From positions 62,001 to 126,000 of the forward strand of contig NZ_BMHK01000009.1 of the NCBI RefSeq assembly GCF_014640675.1: a stretch of 64,000 nucleotides of DNA, in the 5' to 3' direction. Below, in pieces: positions 1 to 7,719 of the stretch (positions are counted from its first letter, which is position 1; the number at the start of each line of letters is the position of its first letter). Origin of the DNA: Novosphingobium endophyticum. GTDB taxonomy: Bacteria; Pseudomonadota; Alphaproteobacteria; Sphingomonadales; Sphingomonadaceae. The position numbers and the translations under genes are program-made. The notes under the pieces were generated by a model, which was not told the origin of the DNA, made no database searches, and worked only from the letters and a program-made list of their open reading frames with translations.

Positions 1-315
1 CGAACCATGGTCGAAGGGATTGATCCCTTTTTCCTGCGCCTCGGGGTTATGGTAGACAAGCAGGTCCATGCCCGAAAGCTCCGCCATCCTGTCGCGCAGC
101 TTGTACATCTCCTGGAACTTCCAGGTGGTGTCGACGTGGAGCAGCGGGAACGGCGGCGGCGAGGGGTAGAATGCCTTGCGGGCGAGGTGCAGCATGACGG
201 CGCTGTCCTTGCCGACCGAGTAGAGCATCACCGGCTTTTCCGCCTCGGCGACAACTTCTCGGATAATATGGATGCTTTCGGCTTCCAGCCTCTCGAGGTG
301 GGTCAGGGTCTTCAT
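1..315 (-). CDS. cysD: Sulfate adenylyltransferase subunit 2 (CysD), 5' part only
   Basis: The first 105 codons are present and the rest lies beyond the left edge. The translation begins [20 protein letters not shown] and carries the PP-loop region [17 protein letters not shown] (about residues 33-49), followed by [14 protein letters not shown]. Together these are diagnostic of CysD. With CysN, CysD makes adenosine 5'-phosphosulfate from ATP and sulfate in cytoplasmic sulfate assimilation. The ATG at 313-315 has an AAGGGAAG-like ribosome site just upstream. The reading frame is open to the window edge. It is transcribed divergently from the LuxR-type gene at 389. A sulfate-activation gene next to sulfatase-like and sulfotransferase genes is suggestive but could be coincidental. 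Confidence 0.93.
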   Translation of the reverse strand, partial: MKTLTHLERLEAESIHIIREVVAEAEKPVMLYSVGKDSAVMLHLARKAFYPSPPPFPLLHVDTTWKFQEMYKLRDRMAELSGMDLLVYHNPEAQEKGINPFDHGS

Positions 316-370
316 CAGCTTCCCTTTTTCTTGGTCGCGAATCTCTTTGCAGGGATGACTTTCGCGAAAA

Positions 371-386
371 CCTCCCATATGGGAGG
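371..386. promoter_or_regulatory. Perfect 16-bp palindrome in the cysD/luxR divergent region
   Basis: CCTCCCATATGGGAGG equals its own reverse complement. It lies two bases upstream of the luxR-type start codon and about 55 bases upstream of cysD. Its right arm (GGGAGG) also looks like a ribosome-binding site. It could therefore be an operator for a dimeric regulator such as the adjacent LuxR-type protein, a hairpin that hides the ribosome site, or chance. Confidence 0.45.
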
Positions 387-388
387 AT

Positions 389-1477
389 ATGGCCCTAACC
401 AGTCGCGACGAGACCGATCTGCTACTGCCGCTTTTCCGGAGTCTGTCTGGAAACGAGCGGTTTTCGACGTTTCTGGAGCGGCTCAGGCGGCGCACCGACG
501 CCGAATACATCGGCCTGATCCAGCGCGTGGGCAGCAGCCCGCACGCCGAAGTGAGCGAATTCCACGCCGGAATAGACTTGCGCGTCCGCGCACAGGAAGA
601 CGATCCGCTGGAGACTCGCGCCCTCGACCGGTTCCATTACGACAACCTGCGGCCGGGGCGCGTCTATTCGATGTCGGAGTTCTTCGACCACGATCCGGTC
701 TACCGCGCCGATCGGGCACGCCGCATGCAAGGCCTGGGCATCGCCGACGAGCGCGTGGTGCGCATACCCGACATTGGCGACGTTACAGCGTGGCTCGTGA
801 TGGCCCGCGCGCAGCCCTGCACGGCGGCGGACAGCGCCCTCCTCTCCAATCTCGCGCCTTACGTCGAGGAAGCGCTGCGGGCGCATATCGAGCTGGAGCG
901 CTACCGGGTGAGGGCCAGCGTCAGCGTGCAGGGCCTTGCCCGGTCGGCCACGGCCTGGCTGGTGATGGACCGCGAAGCGCGGCTGCTCTTCATCGACCCG
1001 AGACTCGAAGTCTGGATGGAGGAGACGCTGGGCTACAGCCCCCGCATCGGCGAACGGCTGCGCGACCTCGGCGTCCAGACGGAGCGGGAACTGATGGCCG
1101 CCGCAAACCACTTTACCGGTGAGGAACCCGGACCGCCCCGCCCTCTCCTTCTGAACGAGCATCCCCGGCTGGAGGCGCTGCTCTCCGCGACCACCGACAT
1201 GCCCCGCCGCTCGATGCTGGTGCTCTGCCGCCTGCCCAATGCGCGCACCGCCGAAAGCGTGGAGCGCCTCGCCCGCCTGTTCGACCTTCCCCGGCGCGAG
1301 GCCGAACTCGCGGTTGCGCTCAACGAGGGTCTGTCGATTGCAGAAGCGGCAGGGCGCATGGGCCTGACCCTGGAAACGGCGCGCAACTATTCGAAACGGC
1401 TTTACGCCAAGCTGGGGGTGCGCGGGCAGGCGGAACTGGTGCGCCTGGTCAGCGACAGCGTGGCGGTGATGGCATGA
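389..1477 (+). CDS. LuxR-family (C-terminal HTH) transcriptional regulator
   Basis: A 362-residue cytoplasmic regulator. The C-terminus (about residues 297-352) is a LuxR/GerE-type helix-turn-helix: [20 protein letters not shown], then [20 protein letters not shown]. The first roughly 280 residues resemble no ligand-binding domain I can name. A stretch around 190-215 ([20 protein letters not shown]) has a PAS-like feel. There is no receiver aspartate pocket, so it is probably ligand-responsive and not phosphorylated. The start is the ATG at 389, directly after the palindrome at 371-386. It runs convergently with the sulfatase-like gene ending at 1611, so it could control either flank. The target is unknown. 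Confidence 0.8.
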   Translation: MALTSRDETDLLLPLFRSLSGNERFSTFLERLRRRTDAEYIGLIQRVGSSPHAEVSEFHAGIDLRVRAQEDDPLETRALDRFHYDNLRPGRVYSMSEFFDHDPVYRADRARRMQGLGIADERVVRIPDIGDVTAWLVMARAQPCTAADSALLSNLAPYVEEALRAHIELERYRVRASVSVQGLARSATAWLVMDREARLLFIDPRLEVWMEETLGYSPRIGERLRDLGVQTERELMAAANHFTGEEPGPPRPLLLNEHPRLEALLSATTDMPRRSMLVLCRLPNARTAESVERLARLFDLPRREAELAVALNEGLSIAEAAGRMGLTLETARNYSKRLYAKLGVRGQAELVRLVSDSVAVMA

Positions 1478-1532
1478 AGAAGCGGCCAAAACCGGGGTAG
1501 AGCATCGTGCGCTTGATCTGCATCGGATTCCA

Positions 1533-1599
1533 TTCGTGTCGAGCGAAGTCGAGACACACTGGCGCGGCGTGAGCGTGTCTCGACTTCGCTCGACACGAA
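1533..1599. repeat. Long inverted repeat between convergent genes
   Basis: Two perfectly complementary 25-base arms (1533-1557 and 1575-1599) flank a 17-base spacer. The left arm begins TTCGTGTCGAGCGAAGTCGA. The repeat lies between two convergent stop codons (1477 and 1611), so it can act as a two-way terminator-like hairpin, although no U-tract follows. Similar TTCGTGTCGAGCGAAGTC elements recur in sphingomonad genomes (from memory). A shorter relative sharing TTCGTGTCGAGCG is at 21564-21576, so it is probably a dispersed palindromic repeat. Confidence 0.8.
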
Positions 1600-1610
1600 C
1601 GGATCTGCCT

Positions 1611-2879
1611 TTACGGTCCCTCGCCCAACAACCTCTCGCATTCGGCGATCTCCGCGCGTAGCCACATGGTCTCGCTCAGGTTCCTGCCGCCGCTGGCCTT
1701 GAGCAAGGCTTCGTTCGCCGCCTTGCGCACTTTCAGCGCAGGCACGTTCCCCGGTTCGGCGCCCAGCGCGACGTCGACGAGGTGAAGTGCCTCCAGTGGC
1801 TTGCCTTCATCCAGCCTGACGCGCGCCCGTTCGGCGATCCTGTCCGCGCCGCCGACCAGCTCGGCCAGATCCGCATCCACGCTCGAACGCGGCACGCCGT
1901 AAAGCGCGGTAGTGCCGTCCTCGTAATGCAGCCAGCCCGCATATTCGCGCCAGATCGACTTGACCGCCCAGCTTGCCTTGCCATGGAATTCACCGATCTC
2001 CAGTCCCTCGGGCCAGGCAAACTCGCGCATCAGGGTGTGGACGTCCTTGCCCGCGTTCATGCCGCCGAGCGTGTAGTCGCGCACATAGCTGACAGCCTCG
2101 TGCAGCTTGTCGAGATCGGCCTTGATGCGCTCCTTGCCGACAATGGCATCGCCATGGCCGGTAACGATGATCTCGGCACCCAGAGCACGGATCGTCGCCA
2201 GCGACTTGAGGTAATTGCGCACCAGCCGGGGCTTGTCTCCGCGCAGGGTGTTGAGGAACGGCATCGACAGCCAGACCGGGCCGAACACGTTGCCGGTGAA
2301 GGCGATCTTCTCCCTGGGCATCCAGACCGTGAGGCTGTCGATGGTCTCGCCTTCGGGAGTGGAAATGATTTCAAACGTGCGGCCGCCTAGTTCGAGTATC
2401 AGCCTGCGGTCGACGAGAATATCCGGCTTCACGTCCGGCGGTGGCTTGGGCGTGCCGCCGCGCTTGAGCGTCGAGCCCCAGAGCTTTCCGCTGCGCGGCC
2501 CGAAGAAGGGCTGCAAACGCATCATGTCGCCCAGAGCTTCGTCGAAGCCGGGGCCGCCGATCACTTGCGTCCCCTCCTCCACGAAGTCGGGCACGCCGCC
2601 GTAATGGTCGGCATGGCTCTGCGTGAGGATAATGAACGCCAGCGGGCCTTTGCGGTGCGGTGCCAACAGGCGTTTGGTGCGCTCCGCATTGTCCATGAAG
2701 CCGGTGTTGATCATCACATCGCCTTCGCTCGTGGTCACAAGACAGGCGTTCGAGATGTCGTTGGCCTGAAAGATGAAATCGGTGATCGCGATGGCGTCGG
2801 TCTGCTCGTCGCCCGAGCGCACGAGGCCGGCCAGCCTGGGGCCCTCCTGTTTCGATGGGGCGTCCTCGGTTTCCGCCAC
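1611..2879 (-). CDS. Metallo-beta-lactamase-fold, alkylsulfatase-like hydrolase
   Basis: 422 residues: an N-terminal MBL fold (about 30-280), then a region like the alkylsulfatase dimerisation domain (YAGWLHYEDGTTALYGVPRS onward) and a helical TPR-like tail. The metal motif reads TQSHADHYGG (residues 86-95), so the first His of the usual HxHxDH is Gln. The later metal Asp position reads FTGNVFG, where GD is common. Family members cleave sulfate esters of alcohols, but these substitutions make the chemistry uncertain. The GTG start at 2879 has GGAGG seven bases upstream. It begins three bases after the ADH stop codon, so the two are co-transcribed. A longer upstream reading frame exists but only shadows the ADH gene. 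Confidence 0.8.
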   Translation of the reverse strand: MAETEDAPSKQEGPRLAGLVRSGDEQTDAIAITDFIFQANDISNACLVTTSEGDVMINTGFMDNAERTKRLLAPHRKGPLAFIILTQSHADHYGGVPDFVEEGTQVIGGPGFDEALGDMMRLQPFFGPRSGKLWGSTLKRGGTPKPPPDVKPDILVDRRLILELGGRTFEIISTPEGETIDSLTVWMPREKIAFTGNVFGPVWLSMPFLNTLRGDKPRLVRNYLKSLATIRALGAEIIVTGHGDAIVGKERIKADLDKLHEAVSYVRDYTLGGMNAGKDVHTLMREFAWPEGLEIGEFHGKASWAVKSIWREYAGWLHYEDGTTALYGVPRSSVDADLAELVGGADRIAERARVRLDEGKPLEALHLVDVALGAEPGNVPALKVRKAANEALLKASGGRNLSETMWLRAEIAECERLLGEGP

Positions 2880-2881
2880 GC

Positions 2882-3886
2882 TCAATCCTCCATCTCTATC
2901 ATAACCTTGGCCGACGCCGGGGTCGCCGCGATTTCGAGGCCCTTCATAACGTCCCTGAACGGCAGTCTGTGGCTGATCATCGCCACGATCTTGTCCTTGA
3001 GGCGCGGCATCGCGGCGATCACTTCGGGCATTTCGGTGGGATAGCCCATGGCCGTGGTGATCGTCATTTCGCTGGTCAGCATGCGGCCCGCGGGGAACTC
3101 GATCGGCTTCATGTGCGCCGCGGTGATGACCATGCGCGAATGGAACTTGGCCATCATGATTACGTCGGACAGGATATTGGGCGCCCCCGCCGCGTCGATA
3201 AAGGCATCGGTGCCCACGCCCACGCGGCCATAGCTCGGCACCTCGCCGTGCAGCTTCGCCAGTTCGGCGCGCAGGTCCACCCTGGTGGGGTCGAACGCGG
3301 CTTGCACGCCCAGCGCGCGCGCGCGTTCGAGGCGCTCTTCCGACAGGTCGAGCGCGACCACATCGGTAATCCCGCGATCGACCAGCCAGAGCAGCATACC
3401 AAGACCGATCGGGCCGCAACCGAACACCACCACCTTGTCGCCCGGCTTCACCTCGGCGCGGTTGACGCCGTGCATGGCCACCGCCAGCGGTTCGCACATG
3501 GCGGCCACGTCATAGGGAATGCCTTCGGGGATCGGCAGGATAGATTCCCCCAGCCGCGCGCCGCGCACCAGCAGTTCCTGGGTGAACGCGCCTTCTGGTC
3601 CGCCCGAGCCAATGTTGCCCGGCGTCATCATGGGGTTGACGATGACGGGCGCGCCCACGGCGATGCCTGCGACCTCGGCGCCCACTTCCATCACCTCTCC
3701 CGCGCCTTCGTGGCCCAGCGCGGTCACGTTGCCCGGCGGAATGCCGCCGATCCTGATGTAGCTGAGGTCCGATCCGCAGATGCCGACCGACTTCATCCTT
3801 ACCACCACATCCTTCGGTCCTGCCACCGGGCGCTCGTAGGGATCGAGTCGGACATCGCCGGCACCATGGATCGTGAGCAGTTCCAT
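2882..3886 (-). CDS. Zinc-type (MDR) alcohol/polyol dehydrogenase
   Basis: 334 residues of a medium-chain dehydrogenase. Catalytic zinc features are GICGSDLSY (Cys near 36), GHEGAGEV (His-Glu near 58) and AMCEPLAVAMHG. The NAD(P) Rossmann motif is VVVFGCGPIGLG in the middle. The four-cysteine structural zinc lobe is absent: that region (NPMMTPGNIGSGGPEGAF) has no Cys. The overall pattern resembles threonine/sorbitol dehydrogenase relatives. Its substrate is unknown. I chose the ATG at 3886 because GGAG lies eight bases upstream; an ATG two codons earlier (3892) is too close to that site. It sits between the SDR and the sulfatase-like gene in one minus-strand operon. Confidence 0.88.
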   Translation of the reverse strand: MELLTIHGAGDVRLDPYERPVAGPKDVVVRMKSVGICGSDLSYIRIGGIPPGNVTALGHEGAGEVMEVGAEVAGIAVGAPVIVNPMMTPGNIGSGGPEGAFTQELLVRGARLGESILPIPEGIPYDVAAMCEPLAVAMHGVNRAEVKPGDKVVVFGCGPIGLGMLLWLVDRGITDVVALDLSEERLERARALGVQAAFDPTRVDLRAELAKLHGEVPSYGRVGVGTDAFIDAAGAPNILSDVIMMAKFHSRMVITAAHMKPIEFPAGRMLTSEMTITTAMGYPTEMPEVIAAMPRLKDKIVAMISHRLPFRDVMKGLEIAATPASAKVMIEMED

Positions 3887-3927
3887 TGCCATTTCTCCTC
3901 TCTTCCCGTCCCCGGTCTCGCGGTGCG

Positions 3928-4710
3928 TTACGGACGGACCATGTAGCCGCCGTCGATCGTTATGGTCTCGCCGGTCATGAAGGAACTCGCGTCCGAGCAC
4001 AGGTAGGCGCCAATGCCTTCGAAATCCGCCGGGTAGCCGGTGCGTTTCAGCGGGATCGCCGGTCCCATCGCCTGCGCTATCGCGTCGCCACGATCGCCCA
4101 TCATCGGCGTAATGATAAGGCCGGGCGCGACGACATTGGCACGAATGCCGTGTTCGCCCAGCTCGACCGCCAGACAGCGAATGGTGGCCGCCACCGCGCA
4201 TTTGGACGCGGCATATTCCTGCTTTCCGGGCAGCCCATGGAACAACGAGAGCGAACCGCACGCCACAAGACTGCCGCCCTTCTCTCCCGCCTCGGCTCGC
4301 GCCTTCATCAGCCGCGCGCCTTCGCGCAGCGTGAAGAAGGCGCCGTGCAGCGCAGTCTTCTGGAAATCATACCAGTGCTCGGCCGGCATATCGAAGACCG
4401 AATTGTAACGGGGCGCGGCGCCGGAGTTGGCAAAGACGCAGTCGACGCGGCCGAAGTCTTCCATCACCCTGCCGTAGCCTTCGACGATGTTACCTTCTTC
4501 CGAAACGTCCACCTGGTAGGCGATCACCTTCCGCGCGCCGGCGGCTTCGAGTTCCGCCTTCGCCTTGGCGTTCTTCTCGGCATTGCGCGCCCAGATCGCC
4601 ACATCGCCGCCCATCCTGGCTACGCCCATGGCAAACCCGAGGCCGATGCCGCCATTGCCGCCGGTCACCACCGTCACCTTGCCACTGCAATCGAAGAGGC
4701 CCTTGGCCAT
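3928..4710 (-). CDS. Short-chain dehydrogenase/reductase (classical SDR)
   Basis: 260 residues with the full SDR signature: TGGNGGIGLGFA (cofactor loop near 17), ANSGA (NNAG variant, about 95), the catalytic serine in CGSLS, and YAASK. It ends ETITIDGGYMVRP, the usual SDR tail. It presumably oxidises or reduces a hydroxyl/keto group with NAD(P). It is the first gene of the minus-strand set SDR-ADH-sulfatase-like. The start is the ATG at 4710 with GGGAGA six bases upstream. It is divergent from the AraC gene at 4880, which is the likely regulator. The substrate cannot be inferred from sequence. Confidence 0.9.
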   Translation of the reverse strand: MAKGLFDCSGKVTVVTGGNGGIGLGFAMGVARMGGDVAIWARNAEKNAKAKAELEAAGARKVIAYQVDVSEEGNIVEGYGRVMEDFGRVDCVFANSGAAPRYNSVFDMPAEHWYDFQKTALHGAFFTLREGARLMKARAEAGEKGGSLVACGSLSLFHGLPGKQEYAASKCAVAATIRCLAVELGEHGIRANVVAPGLIITPMMGDRGDAIAQAMGPAIPLKRTGYPADFEGIGAYLCSDASSFMTGETITIDGGYMVRP

Positions 4711-4823
4711 CCTGCTTCTCCCGGATCCGGATCGTGCGCCGAACGCGGCGCAGTTACGTCCGCAAGGTTTCGGACCGGATGGCTTGCCCCGCAACCCCGC
4801 GAGGCATAGATATCAGGTCGAAC

Positions 4824-4844
4824 CATTGTATCAGGGACACAATG
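4824..4844. promoter_or_regulatory. 21-bp imperfect palindrome in the SDR/araC divergent promoter region
   Basis: CATTGTATC and GACACAATG form 9-base arms with one mismatch around the spacer AGG. It lies 35 bases before the AraC-type start and 113 bases before the SDR start. This is a sensible place for an operator shared by both promoters. AraC proteins often bind direct repeats, so a different dimeric regulator is also possible. Confidence 0.45.
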
Positions 4845-4879
4845 CGGGCGGCTTGCCGAACCCGCCCCTGCGAGGACGG

Positions 4880-5779
4880 ATGATGCCTGACAGCGGCGCC
4901 TTGAAGCCGACGATGACCGTCGATGCCGAATTGTCGGCTCCCGGGATCAGCGCCCGGATCGTCCGCTTCGACATGCCCGAACCCACGGCGACGCAGCACA
5001 GCGCCGCGGATGGATATCACGTCAATATGTGCCTCACTCCGCGCCCGCTGCAATCGCGCGCCGGCTATCGCAAGCGCTGGGGCCCGCACCGCTTCGAAAG
5101 GCTGGGCGACATCTTCCTCCTGCCTCCGGGGGAAGAGCTGTACATCAAGGGTGGCAGCGGCAGGCAGGCATCGTTGATCTGCAACATAGCCCCTGCCCTG
5201 GTCCACGAAGGCATCGGGCACGCGCTGGATTGGGACGACCAGCGCCTTGCCGCCACGCTGGACATCGGCAGCGCGCATGTCCGCGCCCTGCTGTTCCGCA
5301 TCACCGCCGAAGTCCGCCACCCCGGCCTCGCCGCCCGGCGGATGATGGAACTGCTCGGCGGCGAGCTTGCCATCGAGCTTGCACGCTATTGCCACGAAGT
5401 CGCCGAGCGCCCCGTCACCGGCGGTCTTGCGGGCTGGCGCCTGCGCCTGATCGACGAACGCCTGGCCGATGACCTCGCCGCGCCGTCGCTCAAGGAACTT
5501 TCCCAACTGTGCTCGCTCTCAGTAAGGCAGCTTACCAGAGGGTTCCGGGTCAGCCGGGCATGCTCGATCGGCGACTACATCGAACAACGCCGCATGGAAG
5601 CGGCCAAGCGCTTGCTGATGGAGGGCGAAAGCGTGAAGACGATTTCCTTCCGCATGGGCTTCGCCTCACCGTCCAGCTTCACATTTGCCTTCCGCCGCGC
5701 CGTCGGAGCAAGTCCCAGCACTTTCCGGCAGCGTCAGGGCCGCGCACTGAACGCGCCATTCCATCCGTCCAAGAACTGA
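4880..5779 (+). CDS. AraC-family transcriptional regulator
   Basis: 299 residues. The C-terminal ~100 residues hold the two AraC helix-turn-helix units: LKELSQLCSLSVRQLTRGFR, then VKTISFRMGFASPSSFTFAF, which contains the conserved second recognition region. The N-terminal ~190 residues are a cupin-like sensing domain without a recognisable ligand signature. The start is the ATG at 4880 (a second ATG follows at once) with GAGGA five bases upstream. The reading frame extends further upstream without a better start. It is divergent from the SDR-ADH-sulfatase operon and followed by the sulfotransferase gene, so it probably controls this catabolic set. Confidence 0.88.
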   Translation: MMPDSGALKPTMTVDAELSAPGISARIVRFDMPEPTATQHSAADGYHVNMCLTPRPLQSRAGYRKRWGPHRFERLGDIFLLPPGEELYIKGGSGRQASLICNIAPALVHEGIGHALDWDDQRLAATLDIGSAHVRALLFRITAEVRHPGLAARRMMELLGGELAIELARYCHEVAERPVTGGLAGWRLRLIDERLADDLAAPSLKELSQLCSLSVRQLTRGFRVSRACSIGDYIEQRRMEAAKRLLMEGESVKTISFRMGFASPSSFTFAFRRAVGASPSTFRQRQGRALNAPFHPSKN

Positions 5780-5914
5780 CCCGATTTCTATACAACGTCC
5801 CGTTTTACTGCGTCAGCCGCATTGCCAATCGGGCCTGCGGAGGGGTTATCTCGCACGCAACAGGCCGCGCGCGGCGGCCAGATTGGTATTCCACGGGACA
5901 GAGGATCAGGACTC

Positions 5915-7081
5915 ATGGCCGAAAAACTGCTCGCCGACGCCCTCATCGAACAGGCGATGAAGGAAACCGGCATCGACGCATTCGACTCCGACACCTATCG
6001 CGAGGGGCTCGACGCATTCACAGCCTCGTTCAACGAGGGCATCGAGAAGAGCTGGATGTCCGAAGGCGGCCTCGCCCGCGCGACGGCTGACACGCTGCAT
6101 TATCTCCGGGGTCGCCTGAAAGTCTCGCAGTATCTTCGTGAAAACCCTGAGCTTCTGGATCGCCCGGTCGAAAGGCCGGTCTTCGTCATGGGTGTGCCGC
6201 GCACCGGCACCACGCTGATGTCCAACCTGCTCGCCGCCGACCCCGCCCGCCGTTCGCCGCTGACATGGGAAATCGACGACCCGGTGCCGCCCGTGTCCTC
6301 CGGGGACATGCTGATCAATGACCCGCGCGCGCAGGCCCGCCTGGCGCAGGAAAAAGCCATGCGCGAGGCCAATCCGGAGATGGGCAAGTACTATCGCGGC
6401 TCGGCCGTCTATCCCAACGAGTGCGTGTTCTTCATGGCGCACGATTTCAAGACGCTGATGATCGAGTCCAAGGGCAAGCTGCCGCTCTACAAGGACTTCA
6501 TCTTCTCGTGCGACATGACCAGCGCCTATGAGTACCACAAGAAGTTCCTGCAGGTGCTCCAGCACCATGCCGGCGGTGTATGGAACGTCAAGAAACCGAG
6601 CCATGCGCTGTGGCTGGAGACGATCTTCAAGGTCTATCCCGACGCGCGCGTGGTCTGGACCCACCGCGATCCCTTCACCGCGACCGGTTCGCTGTGCTCG
6701 ATCATCTCCTTGAGCCATATGGCGCACATGGGCCGGATCGACACCAAATGGCTGGCCGAGGACTATCCCTGGCAGGCCGCCGAGCATGCCAACCGCATCA
6801 TGGACTTCCGCGACAGGTTCGGCGAGGACAAGATCATCGACGTCCACTACGCCGATCTCATCGAGGACCCCGTAGGAGAAACGAAGAAGCTCTACGCGAA
6901 ACTGGGTGACGAGTGGACCGCCGAAGCCGAAGCGGGAATCCAGCGGTGGGTCGACGACAACCCGCAAAACAAGTTCGGCAAGCACGAATACAAGCTGGCC
7001 CAGTACGGGCTGAGCAAAGCGGAGCTTGAGCCGCTCTTCGAACGCTACCTCTCGCGCTACGACATCGCGCGCGAAGGCTGA
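5915..7081 (+). CDS. PAPS-dependent sulfotransferase family protein
   Basis: 388 residues. The 5'-phosphosulfate loop is PVFVMGVPRTGTTLMSNLL (about residues 88-106). The 3'-phosphate/PAPS region includes VWTHRDPFTATGSLCSI, the usual Arg-Asp-Pro arrangement, and KKPSHALWLETIFKVYPDAR precedes it. Members transfer sulfate from PAPS to hydroxyl groups of small molecules or glycans. The bacterial single-domain type seen here is common in actinobacteria and sphingomonads, with few known substrates. The start is the ATG at 5915 with GAGGATCAGGA upstream. It lies between the AraC gene and the VOC gene on the same strand. Family confidence is high; the substrate is unknown. Confidence 0.87.
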   Translation: MAEKLLADALIEQAMKETGIDAFDSDTYREGLDAFTASFNEGIEKSWMSEGGLARATADTLHYLRGRLKVSQYLRENPELLDRPVERPVFVMGVPRTGTTLMSNLLAADPARRSPLTWEIDDPVPPVSSGDMLINDPRAQARLAQEKAMREANPEMGKYYRGSAVYPNECVFFMAHDFKTLMIESKGKLPLYKDFIFSCDMTSAYEYHKKFLQVLQHHAGGVWNVKKPSHALWLETIFKVYPDARVVWTHRDPFTATGSLCSIISLSHMAHMGRIDTKWLAEDYPWQAAEHANRIMDFRDRFGEDKIIDVHYADLIEDPVGETKKLYAKLGDEWTAEAEAGIQRWVDDNPQNKFGKHEYKLAQYGLSKAELEPLFERYLSRYDIAREG

Positions 7082-7082
7082 A

Positions 7083-7188
7083 CGTCATCCCGGCGCACGC
7101 CGGGACCGGTGGCGGTGTTTACGCGCAACTTGGCCGAGAGGCCCCGCCGAACGACCGCCACCGATCCCGGAGCAAGTCCGGGATGACG
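7083..7188. repeat. REP-like palindromic element (CGTCATCCCGG ... CCGGGATGACG)
   Basis: The outer arms CGTCATCCCGG and CCGGGATGACG sit at the ends. An inner pair GGTGGCGGT / ACCGCCACC lies inside, so the whole element can fold as one long branched hairpin. It fills the gap between the sulfotransferase stop and the VOC ribosome site. GTCATCCCGG-type palindromes are widespread intergenic repeats in alphaproteobacteria. Confidence 0.75.
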
Positions 7189-7207
7189 GGAATATGGGAG
7201 ACACGCC

Positions 7208-7681
7208 ATGCTCGAAGGCCGGCACTATCAGAATGCCTATATCTGCGACAATCTGGAGGCGGCAATCGACCTGTTCCGGGGCCGGGGCCTCGTCAGGGAA
7301 CCGATCATCATCCCCGTCGACCAGACGGTGCTGACCCCCGAAGGCCCCAAGCGCCAGAAGGGCCGCATCTGCTTCATCTGGATCGGCGAGCTGCAATACG
7401 AGCTGATCGAGAACGAGATCGACGAAGCCGGCATCTACGCCAATTGCCTCGCGAACGGCGGCCCGCTGCACTTCCATCACATCTGCTTCCGAATCGACGA
7501 CTGGGCCGACTTTCGCGCCCGCGTCGACCAACAGGAGTTCCCGATCGCCATGGAACGCGCGGCAACGGACGATCCGGATGCCCTGAAGTTCCTGTACCTC
7601 GATGCCCGCGCGGTCTTCGGGCACTACATCGAGTACACCTGGATGCCTGACGCGATGTGGGACCAGATCAGGGCGATGTAG
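7208..7681 (+). CDS. VOC-superfamily (glyoxalase/dioxygenase-fold) protein
   Basis: 157 residues with a single VOC-like domain. NAYICDNLEAAIDLFRGRGL resembles the first beta-alpha-beta unit. FHHICFRIDDW and HYIEYTW hold the likely metal ligands His and Glu of the second unit. The fold supports lyases, isomerases and extradiol-type oxygenases, so the exact reaction is open. Related entries often sit in steroid or aromatic degradation loci. The ATG at 7208 has GGGAG about seven bases upstream. It is convergent with fbiC, whose stop codon is only 38 bases away. Confidence 0.75.
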   Translation: MLEGRHYQNAYICDNLEAAIDLFRGRGLVREPIIIPVDQTVLTPEGPKRQKGRICFIWIGELQYELIENEIDEAGIYANCLANGGPLHFHHICFRIDDWADFRARVDQQEFPIAMERAATDDPDALKFLYLDARAVFGHYIEYTWMPDAMWDQIRAM

Positions 7682-7719
7682 GCGCCGGTTCCTCCCCGAG
7701 ACAAGCTCAGAGCGGAACT

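Noticed and set aside
7..1122. Long plus-strand open frame across the left edge and the LuxR gene
   Set aside because: It is the shadow of cysD on the other strand and then of the LuxR gene in another frame; the protein has no coherent composition.
2880..3497. N-terminal extension of the sulfatase-like frame
   Set aside because: The extension runs antisense-free but out of frame through the ADH gene; the GTG at 2879 with GGAGG upstream starts the real protein.
5906..6985. Long minus-strand open frame opposite the sulfotransferase
   Set aside because: It mirrors the codon pattern of the true gene and has no family features; high GC produces such frames.
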